A DNA stretch of 64,000 nt from Dyadobacter linearis (GTDB taxonomy: Bacteria > Bacteroidota > Bacteroidia > Cytophagales > Spirosomataceae), in NCBI RefSeq assembly GCF_907165045.1, contig NZ_CAJRAU010000002.1, positions 186,001-250,000 on the forward strand, written 5' to 3'. Numbering within the stretch: position 1 is the first letter of the stretch; each line of letters starts with the position of its first letter. A program made the translations under genes and the position numbers. The notes under the pieces were generated by a model. It was not told the DNA's origin and made no database searches. It saw nothing but the letters and a program-made list of their open reading frames with translations. Positions 54,303-63,347 of this stretch are shown here, piece by piece.

Positions 54303-55769
54303 ATGAAAAAAGGCTACCTAAACCAATACCTCTTATTCCCACTTCTTGCTTGTTTTCTCAGTTTGTTTAGCCATCAAAAGGCGAATGCATTCCTGATCCC
54401 GAAGGCTCCATCCAACCTTAACATTGTTTCTGTAACTACCAGTTCAATTTCACTTTCTTGGACTGATAATGCGTTGGATGAAACGGGTTTTGAATTGGAA
54501 ACCTCAACAGATGGGCTTAAATATGCTAAAATCGCTGATTTAAAATTGAACACCGTTAGTTATGTACATGATAGTTTAGCAGCCGGGAAGAAATTTTGGT
54601 ACCGGATTCGCTCCAAAAACGCTTCTGGTTTTTCTGCGTATTCTAATATTGTTACTGCTACTTCGTTAACTCCAATCACGATTCCGAAACCGCCGACTAC
54701 GCTGGTAGCAACCGCTATCTCGGCATCTCAGATTGCGCTGACTTGGGTAGACAATGCAACTGACGAAACCGCATTTGAAATCGAGCAATCTACCGACGGA
54801 GTTACTTTTGCAACGATTGCCGAAGTTTTAAAGGATATTGAAATTTATCAAAATGTGGGACTGGAACCGGCTACAAAGTACTGGTACCGGGTCGCGGCGA
54901 AGAATAGCGCGGGGAAATCGGCATACTCCAATATAGCTGCGGCGACTACCTTACAGGTTCCCCCGGCGGCTCCAACTGCGCTTTCGGGCGTTTCGGTGTC
55001 GCAAACGCAGATTAATCTTTCCTGGACTGATGCATCGGACAACGAAACAGGTTTTGAGGTGGAACGCTCGCTGAACGGTATTACCTACCTCAAAATAGCG
55101 GCCGTGAGCACGAATGTGACTACTTTTCAGAATACAGGGCTTGTAACGAATACATTGTACTATTATCGCGTGCGGGCTGTGAATGCGGCTGGCGCGTCGG
55201 CATATAGTAATGTGGGTTCATTCCGGACGCAGAATATTCCTGCGCCAAATCAGCCGGTGAATTTTACGGCTGTGCCAACTTCACCCGGCCTCATCCAGCT
55301 TCGATGGGCCGCTGTGACAGGCAATGCGACAGAAACGATTATAGAAAGGACGAAAGCCAGCGATGATAATTTCGTCGAAATTGGCCGCGTACCGGCTGCT
55401 ACATTGCAATTCGAGGATCGGGAGGAGCTGGAAACTGTAGACTATTTTTACAGGATCAAGGCTGTCAATGCGGGTGGTAGTTCTCCATACAGCCTGCTCT
55501 CACTTGTGCGCGCGGCTTCGATTATCACATCAGTTGAGGATCCGGGGAATGGATACGAATTGTACCTCGCCGGGAAAACATTGATCGCAAACACTCCACC
55601 CGCAGGCGCGGGCGAATTGCTGATCTATAATATGAATGGAAAAAAAATTAAGGCAGTCATAATCCTGAAAGCATTGCGGCTGGATCTGAGTGGCTGGCAG
55701 GCGGGCATTTACATTGCAGTAATCCGAACAGAACGGGAAATAATATCACGCAAAATCGCCCTTTATTGA
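54303..55769 (+). CDS. Secreted fibronectin type III protein with T9SS-like C-terminus
   Basis: A 488-residue exported protein with a signal ending SHQKANA. Four fibronectin type III repeats follow (about 33-122, 125-215, 217-308 and 312-402), each opening with a P-x-x-L or P-x-N-F strand and carrying the ISLSWTDNA-like and YWYRV/YYYRV strands. The end (about 410-488) is a C-terminal sorting-type domain: GELLIYNMNGKKIK and LSGWQAGIYIAVIRTER. No enzymatic domain. It is likely a surface adhesive or matrix protein exported by T9SS. It starts 25 bases after corA. Confidence 0.88.
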   Translation: MKKGYLNQYLLFPLLACFLSLFSHQKANAFLIPKAPSNLNIVSVTTSSISLSWTDNALDETGFELETSTDGLKYAKIADLKLNTVSYVHDSLAAGKKFWYRIRSKNASGFSAYSNIVTATSLTPITIPKPPTTLVATAISASQIALTWVDNATDETAFEIEQSTDGVTFATIAEVLKDIEIYQNVGLEPATKYWYRVAAKNSAGKSAYSNIAAATTLQVPPAAPTALSGVSVSQTQINLSWTDASDNETGFEVERSLNGITYLKIAAVSTNVTTFQNTGLVTNTLYYYRVRAVNAAGASAYSNVGSFRTQNIPAPNQPVNFTAVPTSPGLIQLRWAAVTGNATETIIERTKASDDNFVEIGRVPAATLQFEDREELETVDYFYRIKAVNAGGSSPYSLLSLVRAASIITSVEDPGNGYELYLAGKTLIANTPPAGAGELLIYNMNGKKIKAVIILKALRLDLSGWQAGIYIAVIRTEREIISRKIALY

Positions 55770-55786
55770 GAAAAGACTACTTACTA

Positions 55787-55902
55787 TGAGACTATTATCC
55801 TACCTCGCGCTAGCAATTTAGCTCGCATGTTTCGCCGCTCCGGCAAAGGTTTTCGGACAAAAGAAAAAAGGATACCTGCTCGGTGAAATAATAAAAAGCT
55901 AG
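55787..55902 (+). pseudogene. Possible decayed stub of a secreted protein
   Basis: An ATG at 55787 opens MRLLS, after which the reading frame must shift by one base to continue YLALAI, meet a TAG at 55819-55821, and go on LACFAAPAKVFGQKKKGYLL to a stop at 55900-55902. The combined text has the look of a signal peptide ending VFGQ. With both a frameshift and a stop, it cannot be a functional gene as written. No homologue is recognised; chance is possible. Confidence 0.35.
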
Positions 55903-55907
55903 GCTGA

Positions 55908-58900
55908 TTACCGTTGCGAAACCAGTCCGAGCAGATCAGATTTTGACAATGTTTTCAATACCGAATTGTCCGTCTTTACCAGGTCATTCGCCAGATCCTT
56001 TTTAGTCGATTGCAATTCCAGGATCTTCTCTTCAATCGTACCTGGACAAATCAGCCGCACTGCGATCACATTTTTTTTCTGCCCGATCCGGTAGCTTCTG
56101 TCAATTGCCTGATTCTCCACTGCCGGATTCCACCACGGGTCGATCAGGAATACATAATCTGCTTCGGTCAGATTCAATCCGGTTCCGCCTGCTTTGAGAC
56201 TGATCAGGAATACGCGCACATCAGGATTGTTTTGAAAATTATTAACCCTCGCTTCCCGGTCTCTGGTCTGTCCGGTAAGGTATTCAAATGAAATATTTCG
56301 TTCGGTCAGTTCAGCTTTGATCAGGTCGAGCATGGTCACGAACTGGGAGAATACCAATATCTTATGCTGCGGCGATTTGCTTTCGATCTGCTCCATTAAA
56401 GCGTCGATCTTGGCCGACGAGTTTCCATAATAGGCGTCGTCATTGAGCAGCGCGGGTGAATTGCAGATCTGCCGTAGTTTCGTCAACCCTTGCAGAATAT
56501 GCAGTGATTCGCGCGGGATATCCACTTCATTTTTTGTGTTCAGGAATGTGTAAAATTCAAGTTCATACGCATTGTATATCTTCCGCTGGTCGTCACCCAT
56601 TTCGCAATACAGGATCATTTCGGTTTTGTCAGGAAGCTCGGTAGCAACCTGTTTTTTAGTCCGCCGGAGTACAAAAGGATTGATGCGTCGCTGCAATTCG
56701 CGCGCACGATCATTGTCCTTAAACCGGTCTATCGGTATGGAAAAGTGGTTTTTGAACTGCGTTTTGTTACCCAGCAAGCCCGGGCAGGCGAAGGATAATT
56801 GTCCGTACAGATCGAAAGTATTGTTTTCCACCGGAGTACCCGTAAGCACCAGCTTATTGCGCGATTGCAGCAGCCGCGCCGCTTTATAACGTTGCGATTC
56901 AGGATTTTTAATAGCCTGCGATTCGTCAAGTATAATATAGTTGAATACGTATTTTTTTAGAAAATTCACGTCGGAAAGCAGTGTACCATACGAAGTAAGC
57001 ACGATATCAAAATAGTCGAAATCGGTAATTTCCCGCTGCCGCTCGGCGCCGTAAATAGTGAGCACTTTCAGCTCGGGCGCAAATTTTTCAATCTCGGCCT
57101 GCCAGTTGAATATCAGCGAAGTAGGCATAATGATCAGGCTGGTGCTTTTCCCGCGCTTCTCCTTTTGTGAAAGCAGAAATGCAATCACCTGAACCGTTTT
57201 TCCCAAACCCATATCGTCGGCCAGACAGCCCCCGAAGTCGAATTCGTCCAGAAAGTTGAGCCAGTTTAAACCTTCTTTCTGGTAATCACGGAGGGACGCG
57301 CGCAGGCTGGCGGGTACTGCAACCGGCTGTATCGTTTCGAAATTGGCCAGATTTGATTTAAAAAAGGTGATCTGCGCCTGCACTTCTTTGCTTAAAACTT
57401 CTGCCTCGTATAACTCGCTGATCGCCACAAAGCTGCTTTTCGGCATTCTGATCAGCTCGCCGCTGAGTTCGCCGGCCTCAAAGAATTTGGCAAATTTATC
57501 AATCCATTCTACGGGCAATATCCCCATCGTGCCATCGCCAAGCTCCACATATTTCGTCCGGTTTTTGACAGCTTTATGTAAATGTTTCAACGTAACCTGC
57601 TGTTTTCCAAACTTGACCTGAGCGACGGTATTGAACCAATTAATCCCACTTTCGACACTCACAGATATCGAAGCTTTGTTCAGGTTCAGTTTATTTTTTG
57701 TCAAAGTATTAAAACCTAAGATGCTGATTCCCTGGTGCTGCCATTCTTCAAATGCATTCAAAAACCAGTTTTCATCCAAAAACTGACCTTTGTGTAAATA
57801 GACAAAATCTTTGCCCAGCTGATCTTCAAAATCTGGATGTTGGCGGATCAATGCGGCGCTGAAACGGAGCTCCTCGCTGGTGTTGCGTAAAACCGTAAAA
57901 GGATGCCCGTGGTTATCGACCGAATAGATTTCCTTTCTAGAAAACAGCGGTACTTCCACCTTTCCATATTGCATAACCGGCGTGATCAGCACGTAGTTAC
58001 CAAAATCTTCCAGGTACACCAGCTTCTTCGGCTCAGTATTGAATCCTGCTTCTTCCTTCTGATTTTCCGTGGCAGGTTTGAGAAATGAATAAGTGATTCT
58101 AATGCGGTTTTCGAGCTTCGAGAGCAGGTTTTGTCGAAACGATTCGAATTTGGATTCGTGGATGAAAATCTTTTGGTTATGCTGCCGGAAAAACTGGATC
58201 GTATTCAGAATATCCTCCCGGTCGATCAGGTAAAGAGAGTTGAGGTAGAGGACGAAATAATCGAATCGCTGCTGTACTTTTTCCAGATCGAGGTAAATGC
58301 CGTCGAGGATCAATTCCCCTGAAATATGATAGAAAGGCGGTTTATGATCAATATTCAGTTGAAGGTCGACCGGTGTTTGCTGCATTTTTACGGGAACCAG
58401 CGAGGCTGCATTCACATTCTCGGAAACTTCCGGGTCGTGGTAAAAGAAGTCAACTTTCAGAGGATTTTTGAGGATTGCCTTGAAGCCGCCAATATCATTA
58501 TCTCGATGTTTTTTTCTGAAATTGTTTTGAAAACCGGCGATAGCTGTGAAAAACTTCACGGAGTCCGGATCTTCCGTTTTCCATACCTGTTCCATCGGGT
58601 TCAGCGCAGTGACCGGATTTTTGATCTTACCGTCGCGGGTCGTGGCTGCTTCGTATAGTTCGGTAAAAAAGTGCTCGTAGTACTTGTTCAGGCCGATTAC
58701 GACGAGCTTTTTTGTTTGGGTTGAAGCATCTGTGTCCGCAGGCAAACCTTTACTCCGCGCCGGTACCAGGCTTTCTTGCAGCAGCGTAACTGATTTGTCG
58801 TCGATCGGAAGCAATTCTTTCAGTCGCGGCTTGATGTGCAGCTCACGGTTCGCGTAGCTCAGTTCGAAGAAATCGTCGAGGTAAATCTCATTTTGCAAAC

Positions 58901-59300
58901 CATAGTCAGCAGCAACAGTCCTGATCTGCTCATATCTGAGCCGGTGGTCGAAAAATGCGCGTAGTTGTTTGTGTTTAAGCAGATTATAAAGAACCTGTGC
59001 CTGGTGCTCACATAATTTTCGTTTTGGCTGGCTGCATTCGCAATAGATCTGGACCGAGTTCTGATTTTGCCTGATTACTATTTTAAGCACATCACCCGTA
59101 ATGCCGGAAATCCGGAACGCACCATATTGCAGGTCGATTTCATGCGGCTGAATATCAAAGTAGCCGCGTTTCTCCGTTTCCGGCATGGTAACACTGTTTT
59201 GCAGGATGTGCGTAGCGGTGAGATCGGCTATATTAAAATCGGGGAAAATGAAATTATGCAGGCTGGGAGTGGCAGTATCGTTCGGCTCAATCTTTCTCAT
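55908..59300 (-). CDS. SNF2-family helicase with N-terminal SWIM zinc finger
   Basis: A 1130-residue DNA-dependent ATPase/translocase. I use the ATG at 59298-59300; an ATG 45 bases upstream is equally possible. A SWIM finger (CxC-x7-CxH: Cys87, Cys89, Cys97, His99) is near the N-terminus, followed by a long linker (about 120-640) of unknown fold. The SNF2 core starts near 670, with motif I DDMGLGKT (Lys701), IILDESQAIKN (DExQ motif II) and LVLTGTPVENNTFDL. The helicase C half shows FSQFVTMLDLIKAELTERNI, LISLKAGGTGLNL and RSYRIGQ. It may remodel nucleoprotein or aid transcription recycling (HepA/RapA-like) but has no RapA N-terminus. Confidence 0.93.
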   Translation of the reverse strand: MRKIEPNDTATPSLHNFIFPDFNIADLTATHILQNSVTMPETEKRGYFDIQPHEIDLQYGAFRISGITGDVLKIVIRQNQNSVQIYCECSQPKRKLCEHQAQVLYNLLKHKQLRAFFDHRLRYEQIRTVAADYGLQNEIYLDDFFELSYANRELHIKPRLKELLPIDDKSVTLLQESLVPARSKGLPADTDASTQTKKLVVIGLNKYYEHFFTELYEAATTRDGKIKNPVTALNPMEQVWKTEDPDSVKFFTAIAGFQNNFRKKHRDNDIGGFKAILKNPLKVDFFYHDPEVSENVNAASLVPVKMQQTPVDLQLNIDHKPPFYHISGELILDGIYLDLEKVQQRFDYFVLYLNSLYLIDREDILNTIQFFRQHNQKIFIHESKFESFRQNLLSKLENRIRITYSFLKPATENQKEEAGFNTEPKKLVYLEDFGNYVLITPVMQYGKVEVPLFSRKEIYSVDNHGHPFTVLRNTSEELRFSAALIRQHPDFEDQLGKDFVYLHKGQFLDENWFLNAFEEWQHQGISILGFNTLTKNKLNLNKASISVSVESGINWFNTVAQVKFGKQQVTLKHLHKAVKNRTKYVELGDGTMGILPVEWIDKFAKFFEAGELSGELIRMPKSSFVAISELYEAEVLSKEVQAQITFFKSNLANFETIQPVAVPASLRASLRDYQKEGLNWLNFLDEFDFGGCLADDMGLGKTVQVIAFLLSQKEKRGKSTSLIIMPTSLIFNWQAEIEKFAPELKVLTIYGAERQREITDFDYFDIVLTSYGTLLSDVNFLKKYVFNYIILDESQAIKNPESQRYKAARLLQSRNKLVLTGTPVENNTFDLYGQLSFACPGLLGNKTQFKNHFSIPIDRFKDNDRARELQRRINPFVLRRTKKQVATELPDKTEMILYCEMGDDQRKIYNAYELEFYTFLNTKNEVDIPRESLHILQGLTKLRQICNSPALLNDDAYYGNSSAKIDALMEQIESKSPQHKILVFSQFVTMLDLIKAELTERNISFEYLTGQTRDREARVNNFQNNPDVRVFLISLKAGGTGLNLTEADYVFLIDPWWNPAVENQAIDRSYRIGQKKNVIAVRLICPGTIEEKILELQSTKKDLANDLVKTDNSVLKTLSKSDLLGLVSQR

Positions 59301-59429
59301 AAGGCAAAATAAACAACTAATGTCAAATGCCGAAAACAAATGCATTGGTACGGATATTAAGGCGAAATTATCGAAATTGAGAATTGAATAGGAGTGTTGG
59401 TTTTTGGTTTAAAACAAAACTATAAGGAA

Positions 59430-59879
59430 ATGGAAATAGGAATAGCAGCCGATCACGGCGGGTACGAGCTGAAAGAATTTTTGAAAAAGTATCTGGAAGA
59501 AAAGGGACATACGATCAAAGACTTCGGTGCATTTGCATTGGATAGCCAGGACGATTATCCGGACTATGTGATTCCGCTGGCGGAGGCAATTGTCTCGCAA
59601 AATGTGGAAAGAGGCATCGCCGTATGTGGCAGTGGGGTAGGCGCTTCCGTGGTTGCCAATAAGGTTTCAGGCGTTCGCGCGGCGCTGATCAACGATCACT
59701 TTTCGGCACACCAGGGCGTGGAAGACGATGATTTGAATTTGCTTTGTCTGGGCGGCAGGGTGACGGGTAATATGGCTGCGCAAGAGCTGGTTGAAGCTTT
59801 TCTGAATGCAGAATTCACCGGTGCAGAGCGTCACATGCGGCGGCTGGATAAGGTGAAGGCACTGGAAAAAAACGGTTAA
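59430..59879 (+). CDS. rpiB: Ribose-5-phosphate isomerase B
   Basis: Interconverts ribose 5-phosphate and ribulose 5-phosphate in the pentose phosphate pathway. I start at the ATG at 59430, preceded by AAGGAA. The 149-residue protein has IGIAADHGGYELKEFLKKYL, DYPDYVIPLAE, the CGSGVGASVVANKVSGVRAA loop with the catalytic Cys, and NLLCLGGRVTG. Size and motifs are standard. Confidence 0.97.
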   Translation: MEIGIAADHGGYELKEFLKKYLEEKGHTIKDFGAFALDSQDDYPDYVIPLAEAIVSQNVERGIAVCGSGVGASVVANKVSGVRAALINDHFSAHQGVEDDDLNLLCLGGRVTGNMAAQELVEAFLNAEFTGAERHMRRLDKVKALEKNG

Positions 59880-59929
59880 AAATGTGTTCAGGACGCGGAT
59901 TTGGCATTATTATTTTGCAAAATCGCGTA

Positions 59930-60754
59930 ATGAAAAAACCGACACGCCCCCGTTTTGTAAAGCTTGCCGCTTTCTTTTTAGTTCTTTTTTCGAGTGCTGC
60001 ATTTGCTCAGCAAACAGCCGATTCAATCAAAATCCTGCCCGCTGATTCGGTAGCGACTACCTGGCCGGACACTATGATCCGGCCGCGAAAGGCATTGATC
60101 GACACAGTCCGGTACCGTTTTATCGGCGATGGTAATTTTACGCGCGGGAATGTCAACCGGAGTTTAATGGTGCTGCGCGCGGAACTCATTTTCAGCGGCC
60201 CGCTGATCAATATCGCCTCGAATCCGAGATTTACTTATGGTAAACAAAGTGGGATCCTCGCCGAGCGCGACAGTTACGTCGATCTCTTTGTAGATATTTT
60301 CAAGAAAAGCCGGACTTACGTTTTTGGTCTGGGGGTTTTGGAAAACAGCAATTTGCGCCGCATTGATTTGCGGGAAATGGCGGGTGCCGGGGTTGGGTAC
60401 CGACTGTTGAAAACCAAAACCAACGACCTGAGCCTGACTAATGCCATTCTATATGAATCGACCAATTTTATCGAGCGCAATACAGTAACTACAATCCGTA
60501 ACTCTTTCAGGGTGAAAGGAAAACATTCGCTGATCCAGGACAAGATCCGATTTAACCACATCACATTCATACAGCCTGCGCTGAACGATATTTCCAATCT
60601 GCGGTGGAATACCATTATGTCGGTAGAGCTGCCGCTGAACAAATGGGTTACCCTGCGGACAAGCTTTGAAAACTCATTTGAAAGTGTGGTGGAGGCCAGC
60701 CGCAAGCGCAATGATTCCCGCATTACCTTCGGTGTTTCTGTGGGGAATAAATAA
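59930..60754 (+). CDS. DUF481-like outer membrane protein
   Basis: A 274-residue exported protein. The ATG at 59930 gives MKKPTRPRFVKLAAFFLVLF and a signal ending AFAQ. The rest is a beta-barrel-like string of amphipathic strands (RYRFIGDGNFTRGNVNRSLM, YVFGLGVLENSNLRRIDLRE, NSFRVKGKHSLIQDKIRFNH) resembling DUF481 (YdiY-like) proteins, ending RITFGVSVGNK. It starts 50 bases after rpiB and may be cotranscribed with it. Role unknown. Confidence 0.75.
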   Translation: MKKPTRPRFVKLAAFFLVLFSSAAFAQQTADSIKILPADSVATTWPDTMIRPRKALIDTVRYRFIGDGNFTRGNVNRSLMVLRAELIFSGPLINIASNPRFTYGKQSGILAERDSYVDLFVDIFKKSRTYVFGLGVLENSNLRRIDLREMAGAGVGYRLLKTKTNDLSLTNAILYESTNFIERNTVTTIRNSFRVKGKHSLIQDKIRFNHITFIQPALNDISNLRWNTIMSVELPLNKWVTLRTSFENSFESVVEASRKRNDSRITFGVSVGNK

Positions 60755-60810
60755 TGCCGGGTTATTATAATAAGTAAGGGGAAAGGGTGAGAAAAGCTGT
60801 CTTTGTTACG

Positions 60811-60838
60811 GGCACATTATATCCGTGGAAAATGTGCC
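60811..60838. other. Inverted repeat upstream of the Gfo/Idh/MocA gene
   Basis: GGCACATT at 60811-60818 pairs with AATGTGCC at 60831-60838 around a 12-base loop. It sits 34 bases before the ATG at 60872. It may be a weak terminator of the DUF481-like gene or an operator; there is no T-run. Confidence 0.4.
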
Positions 60839-60871
60839 TTTACAGGTTAGTCACATCACCCAATCCAAGTA

Positions 60872-62035
60872 ATGAAAGATACACAGGATAACCGTCGCCA
60901 GTTTCTCAAAAATTCTGTCAATACCGCCGCAGGTATGATCATGCTGCCGACCTTGTCGGAAAACCTGATCGCCAAGCCAGCAACAACAGTCGCGGAAGAA
61001 GTAAAACCTACTTATATGGCGTCCAGGATCAAGTTTTCAGTGATCGGAATGAACCACGGCCACATTTACGGCCAGGCAGAAGCGGTGATCCGCGGCGGGG
61101 GCGAACTGGTATCTTTTTATGCGAAAGAAGCAGATCTTGCCGCTGCATTTGCGAAAAAATACCCGAATGCAAAACAGGCCGCCAGTGAAGCGGAAATTTT
61201 GGAAGATAAAAGCATTCAGCTGATCCTGAGCGCGGCTATTCCCGACGAGCGCGCACCGCTGGGTATCCGCGTGATGAAAAGCGGAAAGGATTATATGGTT
61301 GACAAACCGGGTATTACTTCGCTGGAACAACTGGCGCAGGTCCGGAAAGTGCAGAAGGATACGAAGCGGATCTATTCGATTATGTATAGCGAGCGCCTGG
61401 AAAACCGGGCGACGATCAAAGCTGGCGAACTGATCAAGGAAGGTGCGATCGGAAAGGTCATCCAGACGATCGGGCTTGGGCCGCACCGGATGAATGCTAA
61501 TACGCGCCCGGAATGGTTTTTCGATAAAAAGAGGTTTGGCGGGATTATCTGCGATATTGCTTCGCACCAGTTTGACCAATTTCTGTTCTTTACAGGCTCT
61601 ACCAAAGCAGAAATTGTAGCCTCTCAGGTTGGGAATGTTGGCCACCCGCAATATCCGAAGTTTGAAGATTTCGGTGACGCGATGTTGAGAGGAAATGGTG
61701 GTGCCGGCTATATCCGCGTCGATTGGTTTACTCCCGACGGATTGAAATCCTGGGGCGACGGTAGACTTACGGTTTTAGGTACGGAAGGTTTTATCGAGAT
61801 CCGTAAAAATGTAGATATAGGCGGTCGCGATGGTGGAAATCACCTTTTTTTGGTCAATAATAAAGAAACACAATATATAGATTCCAGCAAAACGGAGCTG
61901 CCTTACGGTCGCCAGCTGGTGGATGATGTTTTGAACCGCACAGAAACGGCGATGTCGCAGGAACATTGCTTTCTTGCAACCGAACTGGCATTAAAAGCGC
62001 AAAAGATGGCGCAGAATGTTCCTGCATTAAGCTAG
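60872..62035 (+). CDS. Gfo/Idh/MocA-family oxidoreductase with Tat-like signal
   Basis: A 387-residue NAD(P)-binding sugar or polyol oxidoreductase. An N-terminal NRRQFLKNSVNTAAGMIMLP is twin-arginine-like (Arg8-Arg9), suggesting export of the folded enzyme with its cofactor. The Rossmann domain starts RIKFSVIGMNHGHIYGQAEA and DYMVDKPG carries the family Lys-Pro motif near residue 148. The C-terminal domain contains GGIICDIASHQFDQFLFFTG with the catalytic-type Asp and His. Such secreted members are common in Bacteroidota polysaccharide-associated regions. Substrate unknown. Confidence 0.9.
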   Translation: MKDTQDNRRQFLKNSVNTAAGMIMLPTLSENLIAKPATTVAEEVKPTYMASRIKFSVIGMNHGHIYGQAEAVIRGGGELVSFYAKEADLAAAFAKKYPNAKQAASEAEILEDKSIQLILSAAIPDERAPLGIRVMKSGKDYMVDKPGITSLEQLAQVRKVQKDTKRIYSIMYSERLENRATIKAGELIKEGAIGKVIQTIGLGPHRMNANTRPEWFFDKKRFGGIICDIASHQFDQFLFFTGSTKAEIVASQVGNVGHPQYPKFEDFGDAMLRGNGGAGYIRVDWFTPDGLKSWGDGRLTVLGTEGFIEIRKNVDIGGRDGGNHLFLVNNKETQYIDSSKTELPYGRQLVDDVLNRTETAMSQEHCFLATELALKAQKMAQNVPALS

Positions 62036-62054
62036 GAGCAGATTTTCAAACCCC

Positions 62055-62090
62055 ATAAAAAAACCGGTGCAAGCGCATCGGTTTTTTTAT
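62055..62090. terminator. Bidirectional terminator
   Basis: ATAAAAAAACCGGTGC at 62055-62070 pairs with GCATCGGTTTTTTTAT at 62075-62090 (one G-T wobble) around a four-base loop. Long A- and T-runs on both sides allow termination of both convergent genes. Confidence 0.88.
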
Positions 62091-62104
62091 GGATAAGATT
62101 TAGT

Positions 62105-62950
62105 TTATTCTGAAAGTGCTTTGAATTCGTCATCTGAAAGCTCAATATCTCCTGCTTTCAGGTTTTCGTGTAAATGTTCGATAGAGCTGGTACCCGGTAT
62201 CAGGAGGATATTCGGCGCACGTTTCAGCAGCCAGGCCAGCGCGATCTGCGCAGTAGTTGCATTGTGCCCAGCGGCTATTTTCTCAATCTTCGACTTTAAT
62301 TTATCCGGCCCCGAAGCGAGCGGGTACCACGGGATAAATGCCATTCCCTGCTCAATGGTATAGTCAAGCACGTATTCCCACTTTCTGTCTCCCAGGTTGT
62401 ACAGATTTTGAACCGAAACAATAGGGAGCATTTTGCTTGCACGCTCAATCTGCTCGATATCTACCTCCGAAAGGCCCACATGCCGGATCTTACCTGCGGC
62501 AACAGCATCGGCTACCGGCCCGAGTGTTTCTTCAATCGGGAAGCGGGAGTCAAAACGGTGCAGCTGCCAAAGATCAATTACGTCCAGTTTCAGTCGCTGT
62601 AAACTTCCGTCGATCGTTTCCCTAATATGTTTCGGGTCGCCATTTACCGGCCATTGATTCGGGCCCGTCCGGTCGAGACCGCCTTTGGTTGCGATCAGCA
62701 GGTTTTTCGGATAGGGGTGAAGTGCGTCGGCGATCAGCACCTCATTCGTGTGCGGGCCGTAAGAGTCGGCAGTATCGATGAAATTGACGCCGGCCTCGAC
62801 TGCTGCCTGTAGTACTTTCTTTGCATTCTCCCGGTCCGGCGCGTCGCCCCAGACACCTTTTCCTGTCAGCTGCATTCCTCCGTAACCCAGCCTGTTGATC
62901 TCAATTTCCCCGCCAATCTTAAATGTGCGGAGGCTTTCGGTTGTGCTCAT
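62105..62950 (-). CDS. Aldo/keto reductase
   Basis: A 281-residue AKR. The ATG at 62948-62950 is used (MSTTESLRTFKIGGEIEINR); a further in-frame ATG at 62998 lies 16 codons upstream. Motifs: LGYGGMQLTG, NFIDTADSYGPHTNEVLIAD (Asp and Tyr), LIATKGGLDR (Lys), IDLWQLHRFDSRFPIEET (His) and LIPGTSSIEHLHENLKAG (NADP site). Reaction: NADPH-dependent reduction of an aldehyde or ketone. It is divergent from the small HTH-like gene. Confidence 0.92.
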   Translation of the reverse strand: MSTTESLRTFKIGGEIEINRLGYGGMQLTGKGVWGDAPDRENAKKVLQAAVEAGVNFIDTADSYGPHTNEVLIADALHPYPKNLLIATKGGLDRTGPNQWPVNGDPKHIRETIDGSLQRLKLDVIDLWQLHRFDSRFPIEETLGPVADAVAAGKIRHVGLSEVDIEQIERASKMLPIVSVQNLYNLGDRKWEYVLDYTIEQGMAFIPWYPLASGPDKLKSKIEKIAAGHNATTAQIALAWLLKRAPNILLIPGTSSIEHLHENLKAGDIELSDDEFKALSE

Positions 62951-63053
62951 TTTTGTTGATGTTAAAGTTTGTTGGGCATAACAATGTTTTACTGACATTG
63001 GTTACGCCGATAGTAATATGATCAGGCAAATTGCGCGCCAGTGACCTAGGAGG

Positions 63054-63063
63054 GCCAATTGGC
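63054..63063. promoter_or_regulatory. Candidate operator between the AKR and HTH-like genes
   Basis: GCCAATTGGC is a perfect 10-base palindrome. GGAGGG-type and CCCTCC-type flanks (63049-63054 and 63075-63080) pair around it. It lies next to a near-match promoter TAATTTTA (63065-63072) and 42 bases before the small gene's ATG, so it could be a control site for either divergent gene. Confidence 0.35.
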
Positions 63064-63104
63064 ATAATTTTAGTCCCTCCGAATTGAATCAAAACCTATA
63101 TAAT

Positions 63105-63347
63105 ATGGAAACCACCGTGTATGAATCCCGCGCAAGAGAACTGATCAGCGAGATTAAAAAGATTATTGAAGTAAAAGGCTTGAACCTGGATACCGCATTG
63201 GAAGACGCCGGCATATCTCCGGATAATGCGGACAATATACTCAACCAGAACACTATCCCTTCTCTTTCTGAATTTCTGGCACTTTGTGAAATTTCCGGCA
63301 TTACCATTCATTTACCCTCTATCGAAACGCCAAATACACCTATGTAA
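63105..63347 (+). CDS. Small HTH (XRE-like) protein
   Basis: An 80-residue protein read from the ATG at 63105; a TTG seven codons earlier is the alternative. Sequence ISEIKKIIEVKGLNLDTALE, then DAGISPDNADNILNQNTIPS and LSEFLALCEISGI, is compatible with a five-helix XRE/Cro-type DNA-binding fold (turn at GISPDNADNIL, core at LSEFLALCEISG). No sensor domain. It may regulate itself and the divergent aldo/keto reductase gene. The family call is by helix pattern only. Confidence 0.6.
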   Translation: METTVYESRARELISEIKKIIEVKGLNLDTALEDAGISPDNADNILNQNTIPSLSEFLALCEISGITIHLPSIETPNTPM

